Shown one piece after another: positions 18,316-26,150 of a DNA stretch of 45,213 bases. The notes below the pieces were generated by a model. It was not told where the DNA came from and did not search any database. It saw only the letters and a program-made list of their open reading frames with translations. The DNA comes from Rickettsiales bacterium (GTDB lineage Bacteria; Pseudomonadota; Alphaproteobacteria; Rickettsiales; Rickettsiaceae), in the NCBI GenBank assembly GCA_002402195.1, contig NVVL01000046.1:1-45213 (forward strand). Direction: 5' to 3'. The position numbers and the translations under genes are program-made. The first letter of the stretch is position 1, and each line of letters starts with the position of its first letter.

Positions 18316-18573
18316 TTAACTCTGATTGAACCAAAGAAAGCATGGAGACGTCTACTCAAAATCGTTAAAATTGAGAATGTTAGAATACACGATCTTCATC
18401 ACACAAATGCAAGCATAGCTCTGCAGGCAAAAGTGCCTTTGGAAATAATTAGTAAAAGGCTAGGGCATAGTTCTATTCAAACAACCATGCGCTATGCCCA
18501 CCTTGCTGACGAGCAGATATGCAACGCTACCAATAACCTTAGCGAAGCTTTTGGCAAAGCTATGGAGATTTGA
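18316..18573 (+). pseudogene. C-terminal remnant of a tyrosine recombinase/integrase
   Basis: An open stretch of about 85 codons without a usable start encodes the catalytic end of a phage-type integrase. It contains RIHDLHHTNASIALQ, then KRLGHSSIQTTMRYAHL with the conserved LGH and the Tyr nucleophile, ending at TGA 18571-18573. The usual HDLRH motif reads HDLHH, so the second catalytic arginine is lost. A stop at 18313-18315 blocks the frame upstream, and no N-terminal part is found in the preceding sequence. It is a dead fragment. Its position 1.2 kb from a tRNA-Pro gene suits a former tRNA-targeting island. Confidence 0.8.
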
Positions 18574-18607
18574 TTGTTTTTTTATCAGTAATGTAAGAAG
18601 CTATTAC

Positions 18608-19642
18608 TTAATGATTTTTTATAATTGAATCAAAAACAGATGGAATTATTCCAACGTCATATCTATTTTTACTCAGAAAATCGTTCAAAACATCTTTAGA
18701 TGTGTATAAAAAAACTTGTTTTTTATCAAGGTCAAAAGTTTTTTTGCATTTGTCTACAAAAATAAAGTCAATATCTTGTATACTAACAGACTGTGCTTTT
18801 GCGTTATCAATAGCTAGTTTTTTATATTTGTTTGCTAGTATTGCATCTATATCTTTACCTGTTCCACATAAATGATCTTGAAATAATATTATTGAAGCAA
18901 CTACAGAGCCTTTGTTAGAGGCTAATTCTAAATATTTTGTGCCTTTATTGAAGTTTCCCATATCTCTATACATAGCACCTAGCGCAGTATAGCCGTCAAT
19001 CTCGTTTGTTTTTATAGCCTTTTTTATGTATTTTTCTGCTACTTTATAGTTGTTGTATTCAATTTCGCCGTTGATATACATTGTTGCAACCATAATTTGT
19101 GCAAAGTCATGATTTAACTTAGCAGCTTTTAAAAATAGCTTTAAAGACTCTTTATATTCCTTTTTAGCAAATGCAAAGGTTGTCTTCCCAAATACCATAT
19201 GGTCAGTAATTGAGCTGTGTTTTTTTAGTGCAATTAAGTACATTGCATCAACAGAACCTCTTTTTAAAGCCTTGTTGTAGTACTTCATAGCCCTGGCTCC
19301 ATCTGCTTTTTTTCCAGCGCCACTTTCATGCAAGTATCCTAACATAAAATCCCCTAAAGGAATTTTTTTTGAGATATCATTAAAATATTTATATAAAGAG
19401 TTATTGGGAACTTTATTAAAGTTTTTTAGTAAGGGATATCCATTTGTAGCTTTTACTATACTGCATGATGCAGGGACAAAATTTTCTTTGCTTGCATTAT
19501 TGCTATTATGCTTTGCTTGTTTAATCGTATTATACTCTTCTAATGTATGATTTCTTGCGAGACAATTCGTGCAACAGAAAATTATATTTAAGAGTACAAA
19601 AAGTTGAATAAAGTTAAGGCTGTTGTGTAAATGGAATTTCAT
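18608..19642 (-). CDS. Secreted Sel1-like repeat protein
   Basis: A hydrophobic N-terminal signal (about residues 8-29, ending ...CCTNCLARNH) predicts export, possibly as a lipoprotein. The mature part holds several Sel1-type TPR units, for example LGYLHESGAGKKADGARAMK and the segments about residues 85-290 with alternating G-Y and A-x-x-Y-x-x-A patterns. Sel1 repeats mediate protein-protein contacts and are frequent among effectors and envelope-sensing proteins of intracellular bacteria. The C-terminal 50 residues look non-repetitive. It stands alone between the integrase remnant and tRNA-Pro, with AT-rich codon use like the remnant's neighbourhood. Function is unknown. Confidence 0.7.
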   Translation of the reverse strand: MKFHLHNSLNFIQLFVLLNIIFCCTNCLARNHTLEEYNTIKQAKHNSNNASKENFVPASCSIVKATNGYPLLKNFNKVPNNSLYKYFNDISKKIPLGDFMLGYLHESGAGKKADGARAMKYYNKALKRGSVDAMYLIALKKHSSITDHMVFGKTTFAFAKKEYKESLKLFLKAAKLNHDFAQIMVATMYINGEIEYNNYKVAEKYIKKAIKTNEIDGYTALGAMYRDMGNFNKGTKYLELASNKGSVVASIILFQDHLCGTGKDIDAILANKYKKLAIDNAKAQSVSIQDIDFIFVDKCKKTFDLDKKQVFLYTSKDVLNDFLSKNRYDVGIIPSVFDSIIKNH

Positions 19643-19781
19643 AATCTGTAGTCTTTAAAATGTTTATATTAGCTCAATCCTGAGCCAGCAATAAGCAAGC
19701 AACAGAAACATCATGATTTAAACAGATGCTTCAGATGCACCAGAAACCCTTGAAGTACAAAGGGTATATACCGACGGCGGA

Positions 19782-19858
<77 letters not shown>

Positions 19859-19870
19859 ATCCTAAATGGT

Positions 19871-19893
19871 ATAGCATACAAGTCATATGCTAT
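19871..19893. repeat. Perfect 8-bp-arm palindrome upstream of tRNA-Pro
   Basis: ATAGCATA and TATGCTAT flank a 7-base centre, 13 bases before the 5' end of tRNA-Pro in its transcription direction. It could be an operator or a fold in the precursor transcript; function unknown. Confidence 0.45.
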
Positions 19894-20227
19894 GAAACAG
19901 CGCTATAAAATGCAGAATGATTCTCCTGGTATTTGCATTAAATAACTTGAGTTTAAGCATACGTCCGTTTCTTGCGAACCTGCCATAAATCATATAGCGC
20001 TTAAAACTCTGCTGTAATCACTGTATTATGTAACATAATTTTCTGTTTGTATCAACTAAAAAATCGCAAATTTAAAATTTAAAATTTTTTAGAAGCTATG
20101 AAATAGCCTAGAATACGGGATGTTTTAAGCCTGCAAGCATTGCTTCGGACAGAGTAGGTACATTCAAAACCTATCAACTTAATATGTTCTTATCAAAAAA
20201 TAGCGGGCAGAGATAAACGCCTAGCAT
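19894..20227. other. Gene-free AT-rich interval with one repeat copy
   Basis: No credible reading frame is seen. It contains an AT-rich tract of repeated AAATTTAAAATTT (about 20067-20088) and the dispersed repeat copy C beginning at 20089. No integrase attachment duplicate of the tRNA 3' end was recognised by eye. Confidence 0.5.
20089..20145 (+). repeat. Dispersed intergenic repeat, copy C
   Basis: TTAGAAGCTATG is followed after five bases by GCCTAGAATA and later AAGCCTGCAAG. These three blocks match copy B (in inverted or direct form) and the first matches copies A and D with one or two changes. Confidence 0.45.
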
Positions 20228-21451
20228 TTAGTTGAATGTAGGTTCAGTGGCGTTGTTTTGCCATTTGAATGTCATGAAAAGCAGCCCTATACACATCACC
20301 ATCAATGTTGCATAGATATATGCATAATTATTTATCGTATTACTATGCAGCAGTGAGATCATTAAACTCACCAGAGCAGTGACGAGATAATACAAAGCAC
20401 CGAATATAGCGCCCGCCGTTCCAACCACTTTATAGTAATCCTTCAGAGCATTTTTAAGCATCATTGGCACAATCAGCGCATGCCCCATTAAATGTATGGA
20501 CATTGGCATGAAAATCATCATTGCTGTGAAAGTTATGCTGCTTGTTTCAGAGATCCATAAGGTGCTGCCGAGAAGTCCCAAACAAGCGATGCAGCTGAAT
20601 GTAAGCCCCATTATTTTCATCCTGGAATTACTGACGAATCTTTTTACTAGATATCTGCTAAATAACCCTCCAGCCATATTTGCGACAGTCAGGGCTAAAA
20701 ATAACTGACCATATTCCGAAGGAGGCATTTTCATGCGTTCGATAAAAATAAATGGCATTTGGATATAAAAACTAAACATAATCCCATTATATGCACCAAC
20801 GATAAATGCAGAGCTAAGCAATAGCTTGTCCCTAAGCGCAACTCTCAGCACAGCGCTGAATCTATTGCTACGTCCGGAACCTATATATGCATTGGTTTCA
20901 GGCAGAAATTTTGCGTAGATTAAAAGTAATATAGACGACACCACAATTAAAAATCTAAATACATCCTCCCATTCTTCGGAATATTCTACGATATATCCGC
21001 CAACTGCTGAACCAAAAGAGGGAACAATCGACATCACAAGTGCAACACTTGCATATATATAAGTCAATTCCCAGCCTTTATAGGAGTCACGAGCCATTGC
21101 TTGGGCCACCACAGACCCCACGCTTGCCCCATATGCTTGCAGGAAACGAAAAGCTATGAATGTCTCAATGTTTGAAGATAGGGTGATAAGATATGTGGCA
21201 ATAATATAGAATGAAATGCCGAATAATATGACAGGGCGCCGGCCGTAAATATCGGAGCATCTGCCCAAAGTAAATATACCGACTGTGAAACCAAGATGAT
21301 AAGCCGTGGTCGAAAGCTGGGCAATGCCGCCATCTGTGTTTAGTTGTTCAGCAATATTCGGCAGGGCAACGGAGTATATCGCCTCTGTGAGCACAGACAG
21401 AGAGATTAGGCAATATAATAAACTTTGTGGGATTTGCCCGATTTGCTTCAT
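20228..21451 (-). CDS. MFS drug-type efflux transporter, Bcr/CflA family
   Basis: Twelve-helix major facilitator protein of the Bcr/CflA drug:H+ antiporter group. The 407 residues include the loop 2-3 motif GRCSDIYGRRPVIL (about 62-75) and the motif RFLQAYGASVGSVVAQAMARD (about 102-122) typical of Bcr/CflA. Substrates could be antibiotics, amino acids or other small molecules. It begins 22 bases after the ychF stop on the same strand, so the two are probably cotranscribed. Confidence 0.9.
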   Translation of the reverse strand: MKQIGQIPQSLLYCLISLSVLTEAIYSVALPNIAEQLNTDGGIAQLSTTAYHLGFTVGIFTLGRCSDIYGRRPVILFGISFYIIATYLITLSSNIETFIAFRFLQAYGASVGSVVAQAMARDSYKGWELTYIYASVALVMSIVPSFGSAVGGYIVEYSEEWEDVFRFLIVVSSILLLIYAKFLPETNAYIGSGRSNRFSAVLRVALRDKLLLSSAFIVGAYNGIMFSFYIQMPFIFIERMKMPPSEYGQLFLALTVANMAGGLFSRYLVKRFVSNSRMKIMGLTFSCIACLGLLGSTLWISETSSITFTAMMIFMPMSIHLMGHALIVPMMLKNALKDYYKVVGTAGAIFGALYYLVTALVSLMISLLHSNTINNYAYIYATLMVMCIGLLFMTFKWQNNATEPTFN

Positions 21452-21473
21452 TTACTTAAACTTCCCTTATCTT

Positions 21474-22565
21474 TTAAACATTAAATCTGAAATGCACAAC
21501 ATCACCGTCTTGCATCACATAATCCTTACCCTCAACACGCATTTTGCCGAGCTCCTTGGCCTTTGCCTCGCTGCCGATCTCGAGATATTCCATGCAAGAG
21601 ATTATTTCCGCCCTGATGAACCCTTTTTCAAAATCAGTATGGATAATCCCAGCTGCTTGCGGGGCGAGGGCTCCTGCTTCGAACGTCCAAGCATGCGCCT
21701 CTTTGGGGCCAATAGTGAAGAATGACATTAAATCCAGCAAGGAATAGGCGGATTTTATAATCTTGCTCAAGCCGGTCTCGCTGAGCCCTATGCTGCCAAG
21801 AAATTCCTGCTTTTCTTCCTCGCTTTCTAAGTTCGAAATCTCTGCCTCGATTTTGGAGGAGATCACTACATGATTGGCACCTTCCTTCTTCGCCATAGCT
21901 TCCACATTTTTCGAATGCGCATTACCGCTAGTAGCCTCGGATTCCAGCACATTACAAACATAAAGCACCGGTTTTGAGGTGATGAGTTGCAGCCCGGCCA
22001 GCTTTTTCTGATCAACATTCTGCATAGATCTGATCGGCTTTCCCTGCTCCAGAATTTTCTGACATTCTTTTAATAATTCCAGCTCTTCAAGAAGCGCCTT
22101 ATCAGATTTTGCTTTTTTGGTAAGACCAGACACTCTTTTCTCAACAGATTCAAGATCTGCAATAATCAGCTCCGTTTCGATTACTTCTGCATCTTCTATC
22201 GGATCAATTTTATCATGAACATGTGTGACATCAACATCCTCAAAACAGCGAAGCACATGGATAATCGCATCCACCTCTCTGATATGGGATAAAAACTTAT
22301 TCCCAAGCCCTTCTCCTTTGCTTGCACCCTTCACCAGGCCTGCAATATCCACAAACTCGATAAAAGCTGGGATTATCTTGGCCGAACCAGCATTTTCGGC
22401 CAAATTCGCAAGCCTAGAATCCGGAACCGACACAATGCCAGTATTTGGCTCAATCGTACAAAAAGGATAATTAGCCGCCTCGGCATTCGCACTGGCAGTC
22501 AAAGCATTGAATAAGGTGGATTTGCCAACATTAGGCAATCCAACGATTCCACATTTTAGAGTCAT
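21474..22565 (-). CDS. ychF: Redox-regulated Obg-like ATPase YchF
   Basis: Obg-superfamily P-loop protein that binds ATP rather than GTP and associates with ribosomes and stress responses. G1 GLPNVGKST (9-17), the switch stretch NYPFCTIEPN, and G3 DIAGLVKGASKGEGLG are present. The G4 position reads NVLE instead of NKxD, the known basis of ATP preference. A C-terminal TGS domain holds FFTIGPKEAHAWTF. The 363 residues are full length. It lies upstream of the Bcr/CflA gene. Confidence 0.97.
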   Translation of the reverse strand: MTLKCGIVGLPNVGKSTLFNALTASANAEAANYPFCTIEPNTGIVSVPDSRLANLAENAGSAKIIPAFIEFVDIAGLVKGASKGEGLGNKFLSHIREVDAIIHVLRCFEDVDVTHVHDKIDPIEDAEVIETELIIADLESVEKRVSGLTKKAKSDKALLEELELLKECQKILEQGKPIRSMQNVDQKKLAGLQLITSKPVLYVCNVLESEATSGNAHSKNVEAMAKKEGANHVVISSKIEAEISNLESEEEKQEFLGSIGLSETGLSKIIKSAYSLLDLMSFFTIGPKEAHAWTFEAGALAPQAAGIIHTDFEKGFIRAEIISCMEYLEIGSEAKAKELGKMRVEGKDYVMQDGDVVHFRFNV

Positions 22566-22742
22566 TGAAATAAATTTATTATATTGAGTTTAAGTATAAT
22601 TATCATTTTAGCATAAATAACGGCTTTATGCTAGGGTTTTAAGATAATGGTGTTTTTGACCAAAGGGAGAGGGGTTTTGATATCTGTGCAAGCTATCCTT
22701 ACGCTCATCTTGGAAAATGAGCGGGTGCTTATTGGGTTGAGC

Positions 22743-22790
22743 ATATAAGCGCCCTTGCGTAGCATAGCAGTGCTTGTGGGGCGCTTATAT
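22743..22790. repeat. Inverted repeat with perfect 12-bp arms
   Basis: ATATAAGCGCCC at 22743-22754 and GGGCGCTTATAT at 22779-22790 enclose a 24-base loop. It lies 22 bases downstream of the TPR gene in its transcription direction. No T-tract follows, so it is not a classical intrinsic terminator, though a hairpin there could end or protect the transcript. Confidence 0.55.
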
Positions 22791-22811
22791 TGGGGGTGCG
22801 AGGGGCGGCTT

Positions 22812-24326
22812 TTAAGGTAAGTCTGAGCTGTCACAGGCTAGAGGGGTGGTCTCGCCGGCATTCTTGAGTTCTGGCGCTGGGGCGATGCTGGGGGCATTAG
22901 ATGAGCCGAAGAACCATGCGCCCCAACCGGTGTCTACGCTAGGACTACCTATAGCACTAGCTTTATTAGGGCTCCATCCACTAGAATCTGGTTCACTATC
23001 GGTATCATCTTCTGGATCTAAATCTGGGCGCTGTAACTCCTCCCACGCGCCATCTGCTTCAGTCTCGGGGCCAGATAGTTCTGGGGATATTGTGGGAGTA
23101 AGATCGTCTGAGATTTTGCGTGCCTCGTTCCACAAACTAAGATCGGAGTCCCAATCCAACTCGTCGTCACTGCTAGCATACTCAGTTGGGAATGATATTT
23201 CGCTGGATAGCAGACCTGGAACCTCAGGCAATGCTCCCTTGACTTCCTCGGCATCACTAAGAGGTAACGCTGGTGCAGTAGTAGCATATCCCTCTATACA
23301 CTGTGATTTATTTGCTGCGTTCTGAGTTGCCTTCCATTCATTAAAGCGCCCCCGAAAATCAGAGCTTACTTCTTGAGTTGCTTCAATTTCGTCAAGAAGC
23401 TCTCCGTATATGGTTTTTTCTGGAGATTCGTTTTCGCCATCATTCAATGCAATAGAGATTTTTTTGAGATATATAAGAGTTCGGGTAATGTTTTTTGTGT
23501 GCGAAGATCGCACATAGAACTCTAGTGCTTCTCGAAGATGATTTTCGGCTTGAGTCAATAATCCATCATCCGTATCTTGTTTTGCTACTGCAAGATGATA
23601 TAGAGCTTTGCCGAGGTTGTAATGTATATCGAAAATCTGCGTGCTGATAGAGTGAGTTAGTTTATATATATCAAGCGATCTTTTAAGGTGGTCTCGCGCT
23701 GTCTCTAGCGTTTCAGTTTTACTTGCGTGGTCATTTTGTCTTGCTTCCTCAATATAATTGCATCCCAAAATAAAGAATGATTCTGCTAAGATCTTATTGA
23801 TATTAGGAATTTTAATTTGTGCTAATGAAAAATCTTCATTTAGCCCTAATTCCCCTTCTAACTTTATTACTTGATGAAAAGCGGTTACTGAGTGCTGAAG
23901 ATTGGTTTCTTGCTCTATGGGGTCTTCACTGCATTTCATTCGTTTGAAATAGTATCTTCCGGTTTTATGTAGGAGGGTAGTCCTAAGCTCGGGGGATAAA
24001 TCTTCATTGGTAGCAAGTGATAGAGGGCTGTAATCCATCATATTATTAGACGGATTATTATTACAATACTCAAATAACCCAGCTCGCACTGCGACGAAAT
24101 TAGCTAAAGCACGGGGAACCAGCAAATCAAGGTTTGTCATGCATCTTTGCATCAAATCTTTTGCAGCATTAAAGTGTTCTTCTCTACTTGCATCATCATT
24201 GTTAAGTGAGAATTGTTCATTCATTGTTTTAAGTGCTGCTCTCAGTTGCTCCTCTGCTTTTTGTTTTTTAGCTGCAGCTCTAGCTTCTGCTCTGGTTTTC
24301 CCCTTGGTTTTGTTAAATCTTCCCAT
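22812..24326 (-). CDS. Unrecognised TPR protein with acidic, Trp-containing tail
   Basis: I do not recognise a named family. The N-terminus is basic and Ala/Lys-rich (residues 1-35, MGRFNKTKGKTRAEAR...). Residues about 75-320 are helical with TPR-like repeats, clearest around YNLGKALYHLAVAKQ and AENHLREALEFYVRS. Residues about 375-504 form a disordered, Asp/Glu/Ser/Pro-rich tail punctuated by tryptophans (DWDSDLSLW, GAWEELQ, SGWSPN, GWGAWFFG). No signal peptide or membrane segment is seen. It stands alone between holA and ychF. A helical scaffold plus acidic tail suits a protein-binding adaptor or a secreted effector, but that is inference. Long tail and composition suggest a lineage-specific gene. 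Confidence 0.7.
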   Translation of the reverse strand: MGRFNKTKGKTRAEARAAAKKQKAEEQLRAALKTMNEQFSLNNDDASREEHFNAAKDLMQRCMTNLDLLVPRALANFVAVRAGLFEYCNNNPSNNMMDYSPLSLATNEDLSPELRTTLLHKTGRYYFKRMKCSEDPIEQETNLQHSVTAFHQVIKLEGELGLNEDFSLAQIKIPNINKILAESFFILGCNYIEEARQNDHASKTETLETARDHLKRSLDIYKLTHSISTQIFDIHYNLGKALYHLAVAKQDTDDGLLTQAENHLREALEFYVRSSHTKNITRTLIYLKKISIALNDGENESPEKTIYGELLDEIEATQEVSSDFRGRFNEWKATQNAANKSQCIEGYATTAPALPLSDAEEVKGALPEVPGLLSSEISFPTEYASSDDELDWDSDLSLWNEARKISDDLTPTISPELSGPETEADGAWEELQRPDLDPEDDTDSEPDSSGWSPNKASAIGSPSVDTGWGAWFFGSSNAPSIAPAPELKNAGETTPLACDSSDLP

Positions 24327-24520
24327 AATACTTACCCTATTGAATGTTTAAAGATTGACCATGAGGGTTATTAAACATTAAATATTGTTTTGAATCCAGG
24401 TATTTATTCTATTGCTAGTTTGAATAAACTTAGATTATTCAATTTTTACCACGCAAAATGATAGGCAGGCCTATTCGCCGGCAGGTGGGGCTATAGCAGG
24501 GATGCCAGAGGATACCGGCG

Positions 24521-25504
24521 CTATCTTCCATGCACTCTGATATAGGTTTCAAATAAATCAAATGAGCTCGGGTTGGTTTTGAAGCTTACTTCTGCGTCTT
24601 GCAAAGCGGCTAGGATTTTTATGGCGTCCGATGAGCTGGTTTTGCGGGCAGCTCTTTTGAATGAATCTACATATTTAAAAAAGATCGGAGGAGTCAGGGA
24701 GCGGGTGGCGATGTCAATATTGCTGCCATCTTCTATGCGCGCAGCTACGTTATAAATATTTAAATAATATCTGATCAAAGCTCTGATCATTAATACTTCG
24801 TTCTTGCCTTGGCTTTTTAGCTTTTCAATCTCATTTAAAAACCGCATCGGCTCTTTTTGGGCGAAAAATATGCACATCTCATCGCCGCTGGCAAGCAGGT
24901 CTGGGCTCAGGGTCTTCAGAATATCGTCTTTGGTGATGTTGGGCTTGTCATGCGTGTAGTAAAAAAGCTTCTGCAGTTCTGACTTGATAATCTGCTGATC
25001 GCCTTTGAGATGCGATTTGAGGTAAAATAATGCTTCCTCATCTATGGATTTATCCCGTTTTTTACATTGTTGCACAATCATCTTGGCGATGGTTTGCTCG
25101 TTGTCATAATAACAACCAAGAGAGGCGAGATTTGGCTTATCTTCGAAAAATTTGCGTATCCCACTAGCCGGGAGGGAGTCATTACTCACAAAACATATGA
25201 AATGATAAAACTGACTATCTGTAATCAGAGTTTTCATCTCCTTGTTGATGGCTGTGGTCGTATCGGATATTTTGATCAATTCTTTTTGACCGAAGAAATT
25301 CTGATTATTGGCGATCAAAGATAATTTTCCGGCAGAAACCTCCTTATAGGTGAGGTTTGTTACGCTTAAGCCTAGCTTTTTGGTGATTTGCTCAATGGCA
25401 GTGGTGGCAAAGCCGTGATTCACGCCATGTATGAGCAGAGATTTTACATCTCCTTTTTCAATTTTGCGTATCAGATCCGCTAATCCAGAACTATAAAATT
25501 TCAT
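24521..25504 (-). CDS. holA: DNA polymerase III delta subunit HolA
   Basis: Clamp-loader subunit that opens the beta clamp. The N-terminal AAA+-like domain (LLIHGVNHGFATTAIEQI, about 23-40) lacks a functional Walker A, as expected for delta. The NNQNFFGQKELIKI stretch (about 66-79) and a helical C-terminal collar complete the 327 residues. The call rests on this fold pattern and on the conserved lptE-holA neighbourhood. The ATG abuts the lptE stop. Confidence 0.88.
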   Translation of the reverse strand: MKFYSSGLADLIRKIEKGDVKSLLIHGVNHGFATTAIEQITKKLGLSVTNLTYKEVSAGKLSLIANNQNFFGQKELIKISDTTTAINKEMKTLITDSQFYHFICFVSNDSLPASGIRKFFEDKPNLASLGCYYDNEQTIAKMIVQQCKKRDKSIDEEALFYLKSHLKGDQQIIKSELQKLFYYTHDKPNITKDDILKTLSPDLLASGDEMCIFFAQKEPMRFLNEIEKLKSQGKNEVLMIRALIRYYLNIYNVAARIEDGSNIDIATRSLTPPIFFKYVDSFKRAARKTSSSDAIKILAALQDAEVSFKTNPSSFDLFETYIRVHGR

Positions 25505-26035
25505 TTATTTTTCCTTGTTTTCTCTTTCTAAAAATAGCATGATACGATTCCTGACCTCCTCTGCAGACATAATAGCGAGATTCTTCTGCACATTATATTG
25601 CTGCACTTGGTTACTATATGGTGAGAAAGTCGTGTTGAAAGATGAGAGCCTTGAAAAACTTCCTGATATACGTATTTTCCCAGTTTCTTTGTCCCTGAGA
25701 GAATATGACACCCTGGCAGCGACCATTTCTCGTAAAATATCAGAGTTTTTTTGAATGATGCTGAAATCTTTTGAGAAAGATAATGTCGTTTTTAAAAGAT
25801 ATTTTTTCTCCCTCCCATATGGCAAGATGTTCTTTAAACGATTATAGAAATCAGCTCCCTCAATAGACTGCATTGAGGAAAGCTCAATTTGCCCGAGAAG
25901 CTCCCTTGTGCAAGCATCCCCACCAGAACTCAAAACAGGGTGAAACCCGCAAGAGGTAAGGGTTGCCAGCAATGTAAAAACTAAAAATATGGAACGATAT
26001 TTAGTTAAAATTTCTCCTAATACCAGCATATTCAT
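25505..26035 (-). CDS. lptE: LPS-assembly lipoprotein LptE
   Basis: Outer-membrane lipoprotein that plugs and supports the LptD translocon for lipopolysaccharide. A signal peptide ends in the lipobox LTSC, followed by GFHPVL, the characteristic LptE start. The rest is a small beta-rich domain with conserved RVSYSLRD and a VRNRIMLFL tail. GTG 26044, ATG 26035 and ATG 26029 are possible starts; an ATG at 26035 is used here. It is immediately upstream of holA, the usual alphaproteobacterial pairing, though leuS is not seen upstream. Confidence 0.85.
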   Translation of the reverse strand: MNMLVLGEILTKYRSIFLVFTLLATLTSCGFHPVLSSGGDACTRELLGQIELSSMQSIEGADFYNRLKNILPYGREKKYLLKTTLSFSKDFSIIQKNSDILREMVAARVSYSLRDKETGKIRISGSFSRLSSFNTTFSPYSNQVQQYNVQKNLAIMSAEEVRNRIMLFLERENKEK

Positions 26036-26038
26036 CAA

Positions 26039-26140
26039 TCCCACTTATAAATCTCGCTCATAAATCCTGCCATGTTTATAAATCTTACTCATAAACCCTA
26101 CTCACAAGCTCCATTCACAAACCTTGCCATGTTCATAGTT
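26039..26140. repeat. Degenerate short tandem repeat between rng and lptE
   Basis: About seven degenerate units of 12-18 bases with the pattern YTCAYAAAYCYT follow each other, e.g. GCTCATAAATCCT, ACTCATAAACCCT, ATTCACAAACCTT. GCCATGTTTATA and GCCATGTTCATA mark a longer-period duplication. It forms the intergenic DNA upstream of the lptE start. Confidence 0.5.
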
Positions 26141-26150
26141 TTGCATTAAC

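Noticed and set aside
22647..22749. 33-codon plus-strand frame between ychF and the TPR gene
   Set aside because: Too short, no ribosome site, no recognisable product.
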